31,727 nt of DNA. It comes from Sulfurovum sp. (lineage in GTDB: Bacteria; Campylobacterota; Campylobacteria; Campylobacterales; Sulfurovaceae). Positions 14,151 through 21,992 of this stretch are shown here, in pieces; position 1 is the first letter of the stretch, and every line of letters starts with the position of its first letter. Under the pieces are notes generated by a model. The model did not search any database. It saw only the letters and a list, made by a program, of their open reading frames with translations, and had not been told where the DNA came from. The DNA lies in NCBI GenBank assembly GCA_027038155.1, contig JALVXW010000258.1, forward strand, positions 1-31,727. Reading direction: 5' to 3'. A program made the position numbers and the translations under genes.

Positions 14151-14848
14151 TGGGTCAAAAAGTAAATCCTATAGGTCTTAGACTTGGAATCAATAGAAAC
14201 TGGGAATCAAGATGGTTTCCAGCCAAAGATAGAACAGCAGATTTTATCGCCGAAGATTATAAAATTAGAAAATTCTTAAAAAAAGAACTTTTTTATGCGG
14301 GTGTTTCTAACATTATTATCGAAAGAACTGTTAAGAAATTAAGAGTCAATATTGTTACTGCTAGACCTGGTATTATTATTGGGAAAAAAGGTGCAGATAT
14401 TGAAAAATTGAAAGCAACACTTATTAAAATGCTTGGTAAAGATGTAGCGATTAATATCAAAGAAGAGAAGCGTCCACAAGCTTCAGGACAATTGGCAGCA
14501 GAAAATGTTGCAACACAACTCGAAAGAAGGGTTGCGTTTAGACGTGCAATGAAAAAAGTCATTCAGGGTGCACTTAAATCAGGAGCAAAAGGGATTAAAA
14601 TTTCTGTATCTGGTAGACTTGGTGGTGCTGAGATGGCGAGAACCGAATGGTATCTAGAAGGGCGTGTGCCATTGCATACACTTAGAGCTAAAATTGATTA
14701 TGGTTTTGCTGAAGCACATACTACTTATGGAATCATTGGTATTAAAGTATGGATTTTTAAAGGTGAAGTACTTGCCAAAGGAATTCAACAAGAGCCAAAA
14801 GAAGAGAAAAAAGGTGGTCGTAAACCACGCCAAAAGAGAGGTGAATAA
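14150..14848 (+). CDS. rpsC: 30S ribosomal protein S3
   Basis: 30S head protein at the mRNA entry channel. The 232-aa product opens MGQKVNPIGLRLGINRNWES. It has the KH domain loop IIIGKKGADIEKLK near residues 75-88 and the C-terminal SGRLGGAEMARTEW near 145-158. The last 20 residues are Lys/Arg-rich as usual. Coupled to rplV by a one-base overlap; rplP begins two bases after its stop. Confidence 0.98.
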   Translation: MGQKVNPIGLRLGINRNWESRWFPAKDRTADFIAEDYKIRKFLKKELFYAGVSNIIIERTVKKLRVNIVTARPGIIIGKKGADIEKLKATLIKMLGKDVAINIKEEKRPQASGQLAAENVATQLERRVAFRRAMKKVIQGALKSGAKGIKISVSGRLGGAEMARTEWYLEGRVPLHTLRAKIDYGFAEAHTTYGIIGIKVWIFKGEVLAKGIQQEPKEEKKGGRKPRQKRGE

Positions 14849-14850
14849 TT

Positions 14851-15276
14851 ATGTTAATGCCTAAAAGAACAAAATGGAGAAAGCAAATGAAAGGCCGTAA
14901 TCGTGGCAAGTCTTTCAATGGCAATAAAATTGAGTTTGGTGACATTGCAATTAAAGCCGTATCTGCCGGTAGAATTGATTCTCGTCAGATTGAAGCAGCA
15001 CGTATTACGATGACTAGAAAAATTAGTAGAACTGGTAAAACATGGATTAGGGTTTTCCCAGATAAGCCTTTAACTGCTAAGCCTCTTGAAACAAGAATGG
15101 GTAAAGGTAAAGGTGCTGTTGACAGATGGGTAATGAATATTAAACCAGGAAGAATTATTTTTGAAATGGCTGGTGTAGAAGAAAAACTTGCAAGAGAAGC
15201 ACTTACACTTGCCATTCATAAAATGCCATTTAAGTGTAAAATTATCACTTTAAAGGATAGCAATGAAGTATATTGA
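14851..15276 (+). CDS. rplP: 50S ribosomal protein L16
   Basis: 50S protein near the A and P tRNA sites. The 141-aa product starts MLMPKRTKWRKQMKGRNRGK, matching the MLQPKRTK opening of L16, so the first of two close ATGs is preferred. GRIDSRQIEAARITMTR and ETRMGKGKGAVDRWV also mark the family. It overlaps rpmC by 14 bases. Confidence 0.98.
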   Translation: MLMPKRTKWRKQMKGRNRGKSFNGNKIEFGDIAIKAVSAGRIDSRQIEAARITMTRKISRTGKTWIRVFPDKPLTAKPLETRMGKGKGAVDRWVMNIKPGRIIFEMAGVEEKLAREALTLAIHKMPFKCKIITLKDSNEVY

Positions 15277-15454
15277 TTTAAAAGAGAAAAGTGAAGCTGA
15301 TTTGATAGCAATGCTTAAAGAGAAAAAACTTGAATTGTTTACATTGAATGCAAAACAAAAAACAATGCAACTCACGAATACTTCTGAGTTGAGAGTAGCG
15401 AAAAAAGATATCGCTAGAATTCAAACAGCTTTAACGGCTGCTAGATCGAAGTAA
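15263..15454 (+). CDS. rpmC: 50S ribosomal protein L29
   Basis: Small 50S protein at the tunnel exit beside L23, helping trigger factor docking. The 63-aa helical hairpin has DLKEKSEADLIAMLKEKKLE at the N-terminus and VAKKDIARIQTALTAA near the end, the pattern of L29. It starts inside the last codons of rplP, a 14-base overlap, with the ribosome-binding site within rplP. Confidence 0.96.
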   Translation: MKYIDLKEKSEADLIAMLKEKKLELFTLNAKQKTMQLTNTSELRVAKKDIARIQTALTAARSK

Positions 15455-15464
15455 GGGGTCATTT

Positions 15465-15713
15465 ATGCCAAAAAGACAAATAACCGGTACTGTGATTAAA
15501 AAGGCTGGAGACAAAACGGCTACTGTTTTAGTAGAGAGAAAAGTGCTCCACCCAAGATATCACAAAACTGTAAAAAGATTTAAAAAATATCTTATCCATG
15601 ATGAGAAAAACGATAGTAATGTTGGAGATACTGTATCTGCAATTGAGTGTAGACCACTTTCAAAAACAAAAAGTTTTAGACTTCTTGAAATAGTAAAAAG
15701 AGGAGAAGTGTAA
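15465..15713 (+). CDS. rpsQ: 30S ribosomal protein S17
   Basis: Primary 16S rRNA-binding protein of the 30S body. The 82-aa OB-fold protein starts PKRQITGTVIKKAGDKTATV and contains LHPRYHKTVKRFKKYLIHDE and VGDTVSAIECRPLSKTKSFR, which are S17 signatures. Its stop overlaps the rplN start by one base. Confidence 0.97.
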   Translation: MPKRQITGTVIKKAGDKTATVLVERKVLHPRYHKTVKRFKKYLIHDEKNDSNVGDTVSAIECRPLSKTKSFRLLEIVKRGEV

Positions 15714-16081
15714 TGATCCAAGGTTTTACTAGATTAAATGTAGCAGATAACTCTGGTGCAAAAGAGATTATGTGTATCAAGGTTCTTGGCGGGTCCAAAA
15801 GAAGATATGCATCTGTAGGTGACATTATCGTGGCTTCTGTAAAGAAGGCATTGCCAACAGGTAAAGTAAAAAAAGGTAAAGTTGTTAAGGCAGTTGTAGT
15901 GAGAACTAAAAAAGAGATCCAAAGAGAAAATGGTTCCCTTATTCGTTTTGATGACAATGCTGCTGTAATCATTGACGACAAAAAAGAGCCAATAGGTACA
16001 CGTATTTTTGGCCCTGTAAGTCGTGAAACAAGATATGCAGGTTTTATGAAAATTGTATCACTCGCACCGGAGGTATGGTAA
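15713..16081 (+). CDS. rplN: 50S ribosomal protein L14
   Basis: 50S protein at the subunit interface and the binding site of the silencing factor RsfS. The 122-aa product starts MIQGFTRLNVADNSGAKEIM and ends RYAGFMKIVSLAPEVW, with RFDDNAAVIIDDKKEPIGTR in between; full length and typical. It is the first gene of the spc-type part of the cluster. No promoter is evident before it, so it is likely read through from rpsJ. Confidence 0.98.
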   Translation: MIQGFTRLNVADNSGAKEIMCIKVLGGSKRRYASVGDIIVASVKKALPTGKVKKGKVVKAVVVRTKKEIQRENGSLIRFDDNAAVIIDDKKEPIGTRIFGPVSRETRYAGFMKIVSLAPEVW

Positions 16082-16314
16082 TGGCAACAAAGTTTAAAAT
16101 CAAAAAAGGTGACCAAGTAATGGTTATCGCTGGTGATGATAAAGGTACAACAGGCGAAGTGCTTCAAGTATTAACTAAGAAAGAAGCAGTAATTGTTGCT
16201 GGGTGCAAAATGGCTAAAAAAGCTGTAAAGCCAAGTGAACAAAATAAAGAGGGTGGATTTGTAAATGTTGAAATGCCTATCCATATCTCAAATGTAAAAA
16301 AAGTAGAGGCATAA
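16081..16314 (+). CDS. rplX: 50S ribosomal protein L24
   Basis: Early-assembly 50S protein near the tunnel exit. The KOW motif is KFKIKKGDQVMVIAGDDKGT at residues 4-23. I choose ATG 16081 and not ATG 16075: the GGAGG at 16069-16073 leaves one base to the earlier ATG but seven to the later one, and 16081 gives the usual TAATG overlap with rplN. The resulting 77 aa is normal for this group, shorter than E. coli (104). Confidence 0.95.
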   Translation: MATKFKIKKGDQVMVIAGDDKGTTGEVLQVLTKKEAVIVAGCKMAKKAVKPSEQNKEGGFVNVEMPIHISNVKKVEA

Positions 16315-16318
16315 TCTT

Positions 16319-16864
16319 ATGAGTAGAATGAAGCAAAAGTACAATGACATCGTGCCTGCACTTCGTGAAGAGTGCGGGATTAAAAACCCGATGCAGACTC
16401 CGAAGCTTGAGAAAATTGTTATCTCTGTAGGTGCTGGGGAAGAGGGGAAAGACTCTAAACTTATCGCTAATATGACAGATACTATTTCACTTATTGCTGG
16501 TCAAAAGGCAGTGGTTGTGAATGCTAAAAAATCAGTTGCTGGGTTCAAGGCAAGAGAAGGTGCTCCATCAGGTATCAGAGTAACACTTAGAGGTGAAAAT
16601 ATGTATAACTTCTTTGATAAGCTCGTATCAATTGCTCTTCCAAGAGTAAAAGACTTTAGAGGGACACCTAGAAAAGGTTTTGATGGACGCGGTAACTATA
16701 ACTTCGGTCTTCAGGAGCAGTTGATGTTCCCAGAAGTTGAGTTTGACAACATTATTAAAACACACGGTATGAATATTACAATTGTAACAAGTACTGAATC
16801 TGATAAAGAAGGTTTCGTGCTCCTAGAGAAGCTCGGAATGCCTTTTGCTAAAGGAAAGAACTAA
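16319..16864 (+). CDS. rplE: 50S ribosomal protein L5
   Basis: Binds 5S rRNA in the central protuberance and contacts S13. The 181-aa product carries NPMQTPKLEKIVISVGAGE near residues 22-40, KSVAGFKAREGAPSGIRVTL near 69-88 and RGNYNFGLQEQLMFPEVEFD near 122-142, all L5 marks. It overlaps the S14 start by one base. Confidence 0.98.
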   Translation: MSRMKQKYNDIVPALREECGIKNPMQTPKLEKIVISVGAGEEGKDSKLIANMTDTISLIAGQKAVVVNAKKSVAGFKAREGAPSGIRVTLRGENMYNFFDKLVSIALPRVKDFRGTPRKGFDGRGNYNFGLQEQLMFPEVEFDNIIKTHGMNITIVTSTESDKEGFVLLEKLGMPFAKGKN

Positions 16865-17049
16865 TGGCTAAGAAATCAATGATAGCTAAGCAGAAGAGAG
16901 CACCTAAGTTCTCTTCTCAGGCATATACAAGATGTAACATTTGTGGTAGACCTCACTCAGTATATAGAGACTTCGGTCTTTGCCGTGTATGTTTAAGAAA
17001 AATGGCAAACGAGGGGTTAATCCCTGGTATGCGTAAAGCAAGCTGGTAA
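16864..17049 (+). CDS. rpsN: 30S ribosomal protein S14, zinc-binding type
   Basis: 30S head protein. At 61 aa it is the short, zinc-binding (type Z) form, with ligands Cys24, Cys27, Cys40 and Cys43 in RCNICGRPHSVYRDFGLCRVC, unlike the 101-aa zinc-free form of E. coli. The type Z form is usual in Campylobacterota and Firmicutes. One-base overlap with rplE. Confidence 0.97.
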   Translation: MAKKSMIAKQKRAPKFSSQAYTRCNICGRPHSVYRDFGLCRVCLRKMANEGLIPGMRKASW

Positions 17050-17061
17050 GGAGACAAACAG

Positions 17062-17457
17062 ATGATGACAGACATAATTGCAGACTCTCTTACTCGTATA
17101 AGAAATGCTGCGCAAAGACGACTTGACACAACAACACTTCTTCACTCTAAAATGATTGAATCAATCGTTGCTATTTTTGTAGAAAAAGGTTACCTAGAGT
17201 CTTACAAGGTGAAAGAAGATGGGAATAAAAAAACGATTAAAGTAGTTCTTAAATATGATGAGAATGAAAAAAGCGTGATTAATGAGATTAAAAAGATTTC
17301 TAAACCAGGGCGTCGTGTACACCAAGGTAAAGACGAAATCAGAACATTTAAAAATGGTTACGGTACTTTGGTAGTTTCGACTTCTAAAGGCGTTATTGCT
17401 AACGATGAAGCGTATAAGCTTGGCGTTGGTGGTGAAGTAATCTGTAGTATTTGGTAA
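17062..17457 (+). CDS. rpsH: 30S ribosomal protein S8
   Basis: Primary 16S rRNA-binding protein; in E. coli it represses the spc operon. The 131-aa product has DIIADSLTRIRNAAQRR near the N-terminus and the C-terminal STSKGVIANDEAYKLGVGGE (the STS-x-G motif). AAGGAG precedes two adjacent ATGs; either could be used. Twelve bases separate it from rpsN. Confidence 0.97.
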   Translation: MMTDIIADSLTRIRNAAQRRLDTTTLLHSKMIESIVAIFVEKGYLESYKVKEDGNKKTIKVVLKYDENEKSVINEIKKISKPGRRVHQGKDEIRTFKNGYGTLVVSTSKGVIANDEAYKLGVGGEVICSIW

Positions 17458-17466
17458 GGAGATAAG

Positions 17467-18003
17467 ATGTCAAGAGTAGGAAAAAGACCAGTTGCTGTAG
17501 CTAGTGGTATTGATGTATCACTAGACGGTACATGTCTCGTGGCTAAGAAGGGCAATCTTGAAAAAAGACTTGAAACACATGGTAGAGTAGAAATTGCTAT
17601 CGATGGGTCAGAAGTAATTTTTACTAGAGTAGGTGAAGAGAAACAAGATGCAGCGTACTGGGGTACGTATAGAGCACTCTTTAACAATATTATTATTGGA
17701 TTAGACAAAGGGTATTCAAAATCTTTGGAAATTAATGGTGTTGGTTATAGAGCAGCTGTTCAAGGTAAAGTACTTAATCTTCAACTTGGTCATTCGCATG
17801 ATATTAATTATGATATCCCTGAAGGGCTTGAGATAAAAGTTGAAAAAAATATTATTACTATTAATGGTACAGACAAACAAGCTGTGGGTCAAGCTGCAGC
17901 TGAGATCAGATCATTCAGACCGCCAGAGCCTTACAAAGGTAAAGGTGTGAAATATACAGATGAAGTTATCATCAGAAAAGCTGGTAAAGCAGCTGGTAAG
18001 TAA
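17467..18003 (+). CDS. rplF: 50S ribosomal protein L6
   Basis: 50S protein near the factor-binding sarcin-ricin loop. The 178-aa product starts SRVGKRPVAVASGIDVSL and ends in the signature RSFRPPEPYKGKGVKYTDE followed by a basic tail. LEINGVGYRAAVQGKVL near 87-103 marks the middle of the second repeat. AAGGAG lies ahead of the start. Confidence 0.98.
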   Translation: MSRVGKRPVAVASGIDVSLDGTCLVAKKGNLEKRLETHGRVEIAIDGSEVIFTRVGEEKQDAAYWGTYRALFNNIIIGLDKGYSKSLEINGVGYRAAVQGKVLNLQLGHSHDINYDIPEGLEIKVEKNIITINGTDKQAVGQAAAEIRSFRPPEPYKGKGVKYTDEVIIRKAGKAAGK

Positions 18004-18014
18004 GGGGCGAAAGT

Positions 18015-18371
18015 ATGTTAAAAAGTATTCAAAAAAGAAAAAATAAACTTCGCGCTCAGAGAAAAGCTAGAGTGAGAGGTAAAATCTTCGGAACAGAGAC
18101 ATTGCCTAGACTATCTGTATTTAAGTCCAATAAACACTTCTATGCACAAGCTATTAATGACACTACTGGTGTTACTTTGGCTTCTGTAGATGGCAGAAAA
18201 CTTGGTTTAAAAGCAAATAGAGAAGATGTGAAAAAAGTAGCTGAAGAGATGGCTAAGAACCTTAAGTCTAAAAACATTGAAAATGTTGTTTTTGATAGAA
18301 ATGGTTATCTTTATCATGGTGTTGTTGCTTCATTTGCTGATGCACTAAGAGTTGCCGGAATTAAGTTTTAA
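18015..18371 (+). CDS. rplR: 50S ribosomal protein L18
   Basis: Binds 5S rRNA with L5 and L25. The 118-aa product has the basic N-terminus of L18 (IQKRKNKLRAQRKARVRGKI), LPRLSVFKSNKHFYAQAIND near 31-50 and FDRNGYLYHGVVASFADALR near 93-112. Normal length, 11 bases after rplF. Confidence 0.97.
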   Translation: MLKSIQKRKNKLRAQRKARVRGKIFGTETLPRLSVFKSNKHFYAQAINDTTGVTLASVDGRKLGLKANREDVKKVAEEMAKNLKSKNIENVVFDRNGYLYHGVVASFADALRVAGIKF

Positions 18372-18380
18372 GGAAGCATA

Positions 18381-18839
18381 ATGAATAATAATAATCAAAA
18401 TGAAGAGATTGAAAAAGAGTTTGAAGAGGTAATCGTTAATATCGGTCGTGTTACTAAAGTTGTTAAGGGTGGTAGAAGATTTAGATTTACAGCTCTTGTA
18501 GTTATTGGTGATAAAAAAGGTACAGTTGGATACGGATTTGGTAAAGCCAAAGAGGTACCTGATGCGATTAAAAAAGCGGTAGATGATGCACACAAAAATC
18601 TTGTGAAAGTAAACATCAAAGGAACAACAATAGCACACGATATTGAACATAAATTCAATGCAAGCCGTATCGTACTTAGACCTGCGTCTGAGGGTACAGG
18701 TGTTATTGCTGGTGGTGCTGCTAGACCGGTACTTGAACTTGCAGGTATTCAAGATGTACTTAGCAAATCAATCGGTTCTAACAACCCAAATAACCTAGTA
18801 AGAGCAACGATTCAAGCACTTACTAGAATTAAAGCGTAA
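18381..18839 (+). CDS. rpsE: 30S ribosomal protein S5
   Basis: 30S protein at the mRNA entry channel, important for decoding fidelity. The 152-aa product has RVTKVVKGGRRFRFTALVVI near residues 22-41, VGYGFGKAKEVPDAIKKA near 50-67, and EGTGVIAGGAARPVLELAGI near 108-127. AAGGA precedes ATG 18381; the first seven codons are almost all Asn. In many bacteria rpmD (L30) would follow; here rplO comes next after 10 bases, so L30 is absent from this place. Confidence 0.98.
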   Translation: MNNNNQNEEIEKEFEEVIVNIGRVTKVVKGGRRFRFTALVVIGDKKGTVGYGFGKAKEVPDAIKKAVDDAHKNLVKVNIKGTTIAHDIEHKFNASRIVLRPASEGTGVIAGGAARPVLELAGIQDVLSKSIGSNNPNNLVRATIQALTRIKA

Positions 18840-18849
18840 GGGGTAAAAT

Positions 18850-19248
18850 ATGGGTTTACATAATTTACAACCAGCTCCTGGTTCAACGAAAAATAGAAAA
18901 AGAGTTGGTCGAGGACAGGGTTCAGGAACAGGTAAAACAGCTGGACGTGGTAACAAAGGTCAAAAAGCAAGATCTGGCTACAAAAGAAAAAGAGGTTTTG
19001 AAGGTGGACAAATGCCACTTTACAAAAGATTGCCTAAAATTGGTTTTACTTCTAAAATAGAAAAGCCTTATGTCATCAATGTAGAAAAAATCAAAGCAGT
19101 TGCAGAACTTGCTGAGATTACTCTTGAGTCTATCAAGTCTGTACATAAACTTGGCAAAACTGTAACCAGAGTGAAGTTGATTGGTGCTAGTGCAAAAGAT
19201 CTTGCATCTAAAATCAAAGACGAAGCAGTTACTACAAGCGGTAAATAG
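18850..19248 (+). CDS. rplO: 50S ribosomal protein L15
   Basis: Late-assembly 50S protein. The 132-aa product shows the Gly-rich N-terminal arm: NLQPAPGSTKNRKRVGRGQG, then KTAGRGNKGQKARSG and FEGGQMPLYKRLPKIGF. It directly follows rpsE and ends two bases before secY, so secY is likely coupled to it. Confidence 0.97.
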   Translation: MGLHNLQPAPGSTKNRKRVGRGQGSGTGKTAGRGNKGQKARSGYKRKRGFEGGQMPLYKRLPKIGFTSKIEKPYVINVEKIKAVAELAEITLESIKSVHKLGKTVTRVKLIGASAKDLASKIKDEAVTTSGK

Positions 19249-19250
19249 TT

Positions 19251-20513
19251 ATGAGTAACGCTTTAACTCAGAAAATCCTTATTACTTTAGGATTCCTATT
19301 TGCGTACAGAGTTTTAGCCTACATTCCTACACCTGGAATTGACTTGGGTGTTATCAAAGAATTTTTTGATAACAACTCGGGCAATGGATTGGGAATGTTA
19401 AATATGTTTAGTGGTGGAGCAGTATCCCGACTGAGTATTATCTCTTTAGGTATTATGCCCTATATTACTGCTTCTATCGTAATGGAACTTCTCTCCGCTA
19501 CCTTTCCTGCACTTGGTCAAATGAAAAAAGAGCGTGATGGTATGCAAAAATATATGCAAATTATTCGTTATTTTACTATTTTTATTACAGTTGTTCAGGC
19601 TATTGGTGTTTCTATAGGACTTCAAAGTATGACAGGAAGTTCTGGTGCATCTGCGGTAATGATTGATTCTACAACATTTACACTTCTTGCAACCTTTTCA
19701 ATGTTGACAGGAACAATGTTGCTTATGTGGATTGGTGAACAAATTACTCAAAAAGGTATTGGTAATGGTATTTCATTGATTATTTTTGCGGGTATTGTAT
19801 CTAGATTACCTTCGGCTATTGGAAACACAATTAGATCAGTCAATGCAGGAGAGATGAGCTTTATGGTTGTTCTCGTTATCCTTGCTGTTGTTCTTTTTAC
19901 TATTTTTGCGATTATTTATGTTGAACTTGGAGAGAGGCGTGTCCCTATCTCTTATTCAAGAAAAACCATTATGCAAAACCAAACAAAAAGAGTGATGAAC
20001 TATATTCCGGTAAAAGTAAACCTTTCTGGTGTGATTCCTCCTATTTTTGCATCTGCGGTATTAATGTTCCCCTTGACTGTTTTGAAGTCAAGTACCAACC
20101 CTATAGCAATGGCTATTGCAGATTCATTGTCTCCTGGGGGGTTAACATTTAATGTAGTCACATTTTTGCTTGTTATGTTCTTTGCCTTTTTTTATGCATC
20201 TATCGCATTTAATGCCAAAGATATTGCAGATAATTTAAAAAGACAAGGTGGGTTCATTCCTGGTGTTAGGCCCGGTGAACATACCAAAGAGTTTCTTAAC
20301 GAAGTTGCAAGTAGATTGACGGGTTCAGGTGCTATATACCTAGCGATTATCTCTACTGTACCATTTGCCATTATTTCTGGTATGGGTGCAGCATTCTATT
20401 TTGGTGGTGTTTCTGTGCTTATTATTGTTCAGGTAGCACTTGACACGATGAGAAAGATAGAAGCACATAGAACCATGAACCAATACGATACTTTAGGTAA
20501 CGTAGGTCTATAA
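19251..20513 (+). CDS. secY: Protein translocase subunit SecY
   Basis: Central channel of the Sec translocon in the cytoplasmic membrane, working with SecE, SecG, SecA and the signal recognition particle. The 420-aa protein has ten predicted helices, a plug-region motif IPTPGIDLG near residues 26-34, MPYITASIVMELL near 69-81, and GERRVPISYSRK in the cytoplasmic ribosome- and SecA-binding loop near 228-239. Helix 10 and the tail (MRKIEAHRTMNQYD) are present, so it is complete. Its stop overlaps the map start by one base. Confidence 0.98.
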   Translation: MSNALTQKILITLGFLFAYRVLAYIPTPGIDLGVIKEFFDNNSGNGLGMLNMFSGGAVSRLSIISLGIMPYITASIVMELLSATFPALGQMKKERDGMQKYMQIIRYFTIFITVVQAIGVSIGLQSMTGSSGASAVMIDSTTFTLLATFSMLTGTMLLMWIGEQITQKGIGNGISLIIFAGIVSRLPSAIGNTIRSVNAGEMSFMVVLVILAVVLFTIFAIIYVELGERRVPISYSRKTIMQNQTKRVMNYIPVKVNLSGVIPPIFASAVLMFPLTVLKSSTNPIAMAIADSLSPGGLTFNVVTFLLVMFFAFFYASIAFNAKDIADNLKRQGGFIPGVRPGEHTKEFLNEVASRLTGSGAIYLAIISTVPFAIISGMGAAFYFGGVSVLIIVQVALDTMRKIEAHRTMNQYDTLGNVGL

Positions 20514-21289
20514 TGGCTATTGCTATTAGAAAACCAGGCGAAATCGCTAAGCTGGCAGCAGCTGGCGAGATTGTCGGAAATACACTTCAATATCTTCAAA
20601 ATCTTATTAAACCCGGCATGACTCTTTTAGAAATAGATGCTTTAGGTGAAGCTTATATTCGCAAACAAGGAGCAACCCCTTCTTTTAAAGGACTTTATGG
20701 ATTTACCGGTTCTGTATGTACTTCACTCAATGAAGTATGTATTCATGGTGTACCAGATGATACAATCGTTAAAGAGGGTGATATATTGGGCTTGGATATT
20801 GGTACAAAACTGGATGGTTATTTTGGTGATGCCGCGATAACCATGGCTGTGGGTAAAGTTTCTGCTGAAGATGAAGCCTTGATTGCGTGCTCTAAAGGAG
20901 CACTTTATCATGCAATTGAAAATATTAAGCAAGGTATGCGTTTTAAAGAGTTAACTAAAATTCTTGAAGACTATATCACGGAAGCCGGATTTGTTCCGTT
21001 GCGTGACTATTGTGGCCATGGTATTGGTACAAAACCGCATGATGAGCCTAATATTCCGAACTATTTAGAAGGAAAACCAAAACAAGGTCCTAAAATAAAA
21101 AATGGTATGGTCTTTTGTTTGGAACCCATGGTGTGTCAAAAAAGCGGATCACCTGCATTATTTGAGGATGGATGGTCTGTGATAAGCGAAGATCAACTAA
21201 GAACAGCACACTATGAACATCAGGTAGCAGTAGTTGATGGTAAAGCGGTAATATTGACAGAAGCAACTGCTTCAACAAGCAAAAAGTAA
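20513..21289 (+). CDS. map: Methionine aminopeptidase, type I
   Basis: Cytosolic enzyme that removes the initiator methionine from nascent proteins, using two metal ions. The 258-aa length is typical of type I. Metal ligands appear in order: Asp in LGLDIGTKLDGYFGDAA (near 92-108), His in YCGHGIGTKPHDEPNIPN (near 166-183), Glu in FCLEPMV near 203, and the final Glu in HYEHQVAV near 237. Coupled to secY by a one-base overlap; infA follows after 15 bases. Confidence 0.97.
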   Translation: MAIAIRKPGEIAKLAAAGEIVGNTLQYLQNLIKPGMTLLEIDALGEAYIRKQGATPSFKGLYGFTGSVCTSLNEVCIHGVPDDTIVKEGDILGLDIGTKLDGYFGDAAITMAVGKVSAEDEALIACSKGALYHAIENIKQGMRFKELTKILEDYITEAGFVPLRDYCGHGIGTKPHDEPNIPNYLEGKPKQGPKIKNGMVFCLEPMVCQKSGSPALFEDGWSVISEDQLRTAHYEHQVAVVDGKAVILTEATASTSKK

Positions 21290-21304
21290 CAAAGGAAAAT
21301 AGAT

Positions 21305-21523
21305 ATGGCAAAAGATGATGTAATTGAAATTGATGGTAAAGTGGTTGAAGCATTGCCAAATGCAACCTTTAGAGTAGAGCTTGATAATGGACACATAGTG
21401 CTTTGTCATATTGCAGGTAAAATGCGTATGCACTATATTAAAATTCTTCCCGGCGATACTGTAAAAGTGGAACTTACTCCTTATAGTCTTGATAAAGGAC
21501 GTATTACTTTTAGATATAAATAA
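21305..21523 (+). CDS. infA: Translation initiation factor IF-1
   Basis: Binds the 30S A site during initiation with IF-2 and IF-3. The 72-aa S1-type OB-fold protein is full length: AKDDVIEIDGKVVEALPNA, NGHIVLCHIAGKMRMHYIKI and the final DKGRITFRYK. AAAGGA lies 10 bases before the ATG. It is the last gene of the rpsJ-to-infA run; a terminator-like hairpin follows 20 bases after the stop. Confidence 0.97.
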   Translation: MAKDDVIEIDGKVVEALPNATFRVELDNGHIVLCHIAGKMRMHYIKILPGDTVKVELTPYSLDKGRITFRYK

Positions 21524-21542
21524 TTAATATTGTTTAGGTTGC

Positions 21543-21570
21543 ATGAGGTGCGTTGGTAGACGCACCTCAT
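21543..21570 (+). terminator. Hairpin after infA
   Basis: ATGAGGTGCGT (21543-21553) and ACGCACCTCAT (21560-21570) form a perfect 11-bp stem with loop TGGTAG. Only a few T residues follow, after ACAAAAA, so termination by the classic route is uncertain; it may instead protect the 3' end of the upstream mRNA. Confidence 0.6.
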
Positions 21571-21610
21571 ACAAAAATTTCTCTTAAGAAAATTATAATA
21601 ATAATTTTAG

Positions 21611-21616
21611 TATAAT
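21611..21616 (+). promoter_or_regulatory. Promoter of the rpmJ-rplQ (alpha) operon
   Basis: TATAAT at 21611-21616, preceded by a T/A-rich tract, predicts transcription start near 21622-21624 and a leader of about 250 bases before rpmJ. There is no good -35, as in most promoters of this window. Confidence 0.6.
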
Positions 21617-21621
21617 CCTCC

Positions 21622-21876
21622 TCCTTATTTATTATGAATAGAGGAAACTGCGCGAAGAATCTTTGATTAATTCCGCACCGATTACTCAAGGGTTGGAGAG
21701 GCAAAACATCGTCTATCCACGCAAACATAAGGTAGAGATACCTAGGTGCATGAACGTAAAGTTCACAATAATTTTAAGTGACTGGTCGCGTGAGCCACCT
21801 GCTGAAGGTGACATAGCGTCAGTGTCAGTGTATAGAGCTTTGCTCTATGCACGTAATAATTAATAAGGACAGCCAT
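21622..21876 (+). ncRNA. Structured 5' leader of the rpmJ-rpsM-rpsK-rpsD-rpoA-rplQ operon
   Basis: This gene-free stretch has more G+C and more foldable sequence than its neighbours. Five local helices are visible: TGCG/CGCA plus AATC/GATT (21649-21677); GGTA-GAGA-TACC with a GNRA loop (21731-21742); TGAAC/GTTCA (21751-21765); CGC/GCG enclosing CACCT/AGGTG (21787-21818); and an 11-bp hairpin GTGTATAGAGC/GCTCTATGCAC (21828-21852). In addition the predicted 5' end TCCTTATT (21622-21629) can pair with AATAAGGA (21862-21869), the rpmJ ribosome-binding site, and ATAGAG (21638-21643) with CTCTAT (21843-21848), which excludes the last hairpin. This looks like a translational switch, perhaps an autoregulatory site for a protein of the operon such as S4. 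It matches no RNA family I know. A separate small RNA is an alternative. Confidence 0.55.
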
Positions 21877-21990
21877 ATGAAGGTTAGACCATCAGTAAAG
21901 AAAATGTGTGATGATTGTAAAATCATTAAACGCAAGGGTATCGTACGCGTGATTTGTAAAAATCCAAAACATAAACAGAGACAAGGATAA
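21877..21990 (+). CDS. rpmJ: 50S ribosomal protein L36
   Basis: Smallest 50S protein, 37 aa. It starts MKVRPSVKKMCDDCKIIKRK and carries the zinc ligands Cys11, Cys14, Cys27 and His32, so it is the zinc-binding form. AAGGA at 21865-21869 is its ribosome-binding site and can be masked by the 5' end of the leader. It is first in the alpha-type operon and ends two bases before rpsM. Confidence 0.96.
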   Translation: MKVRPSVKKMCDDCKIIKRKGIVRVICKNPKHKQRQG

Positions 21991-21992
21991 AC

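Noticed and set aside
16075..16080. Start of L24 at the first ATG (16075)
   Set aside because: Only one base separates it from the GGAGG motif; ATG 16081 has ideal spacing.
18840..18849. Missing rpmD (L30) as a sign of gene loss specific to this strain
   Set aside because: L30 is commonly absent from Campylobacterota clusters such as that of Helicobacter pylori, so this is a lineage trait.
21663..21863. 66-codon open frame within the rpmJ leader, starting at TTG
   Set aside because: It has no ribosome-binding site, the translation resembles no family that I know, and the stretch is better explained by several base-paired helices that run across its codons.
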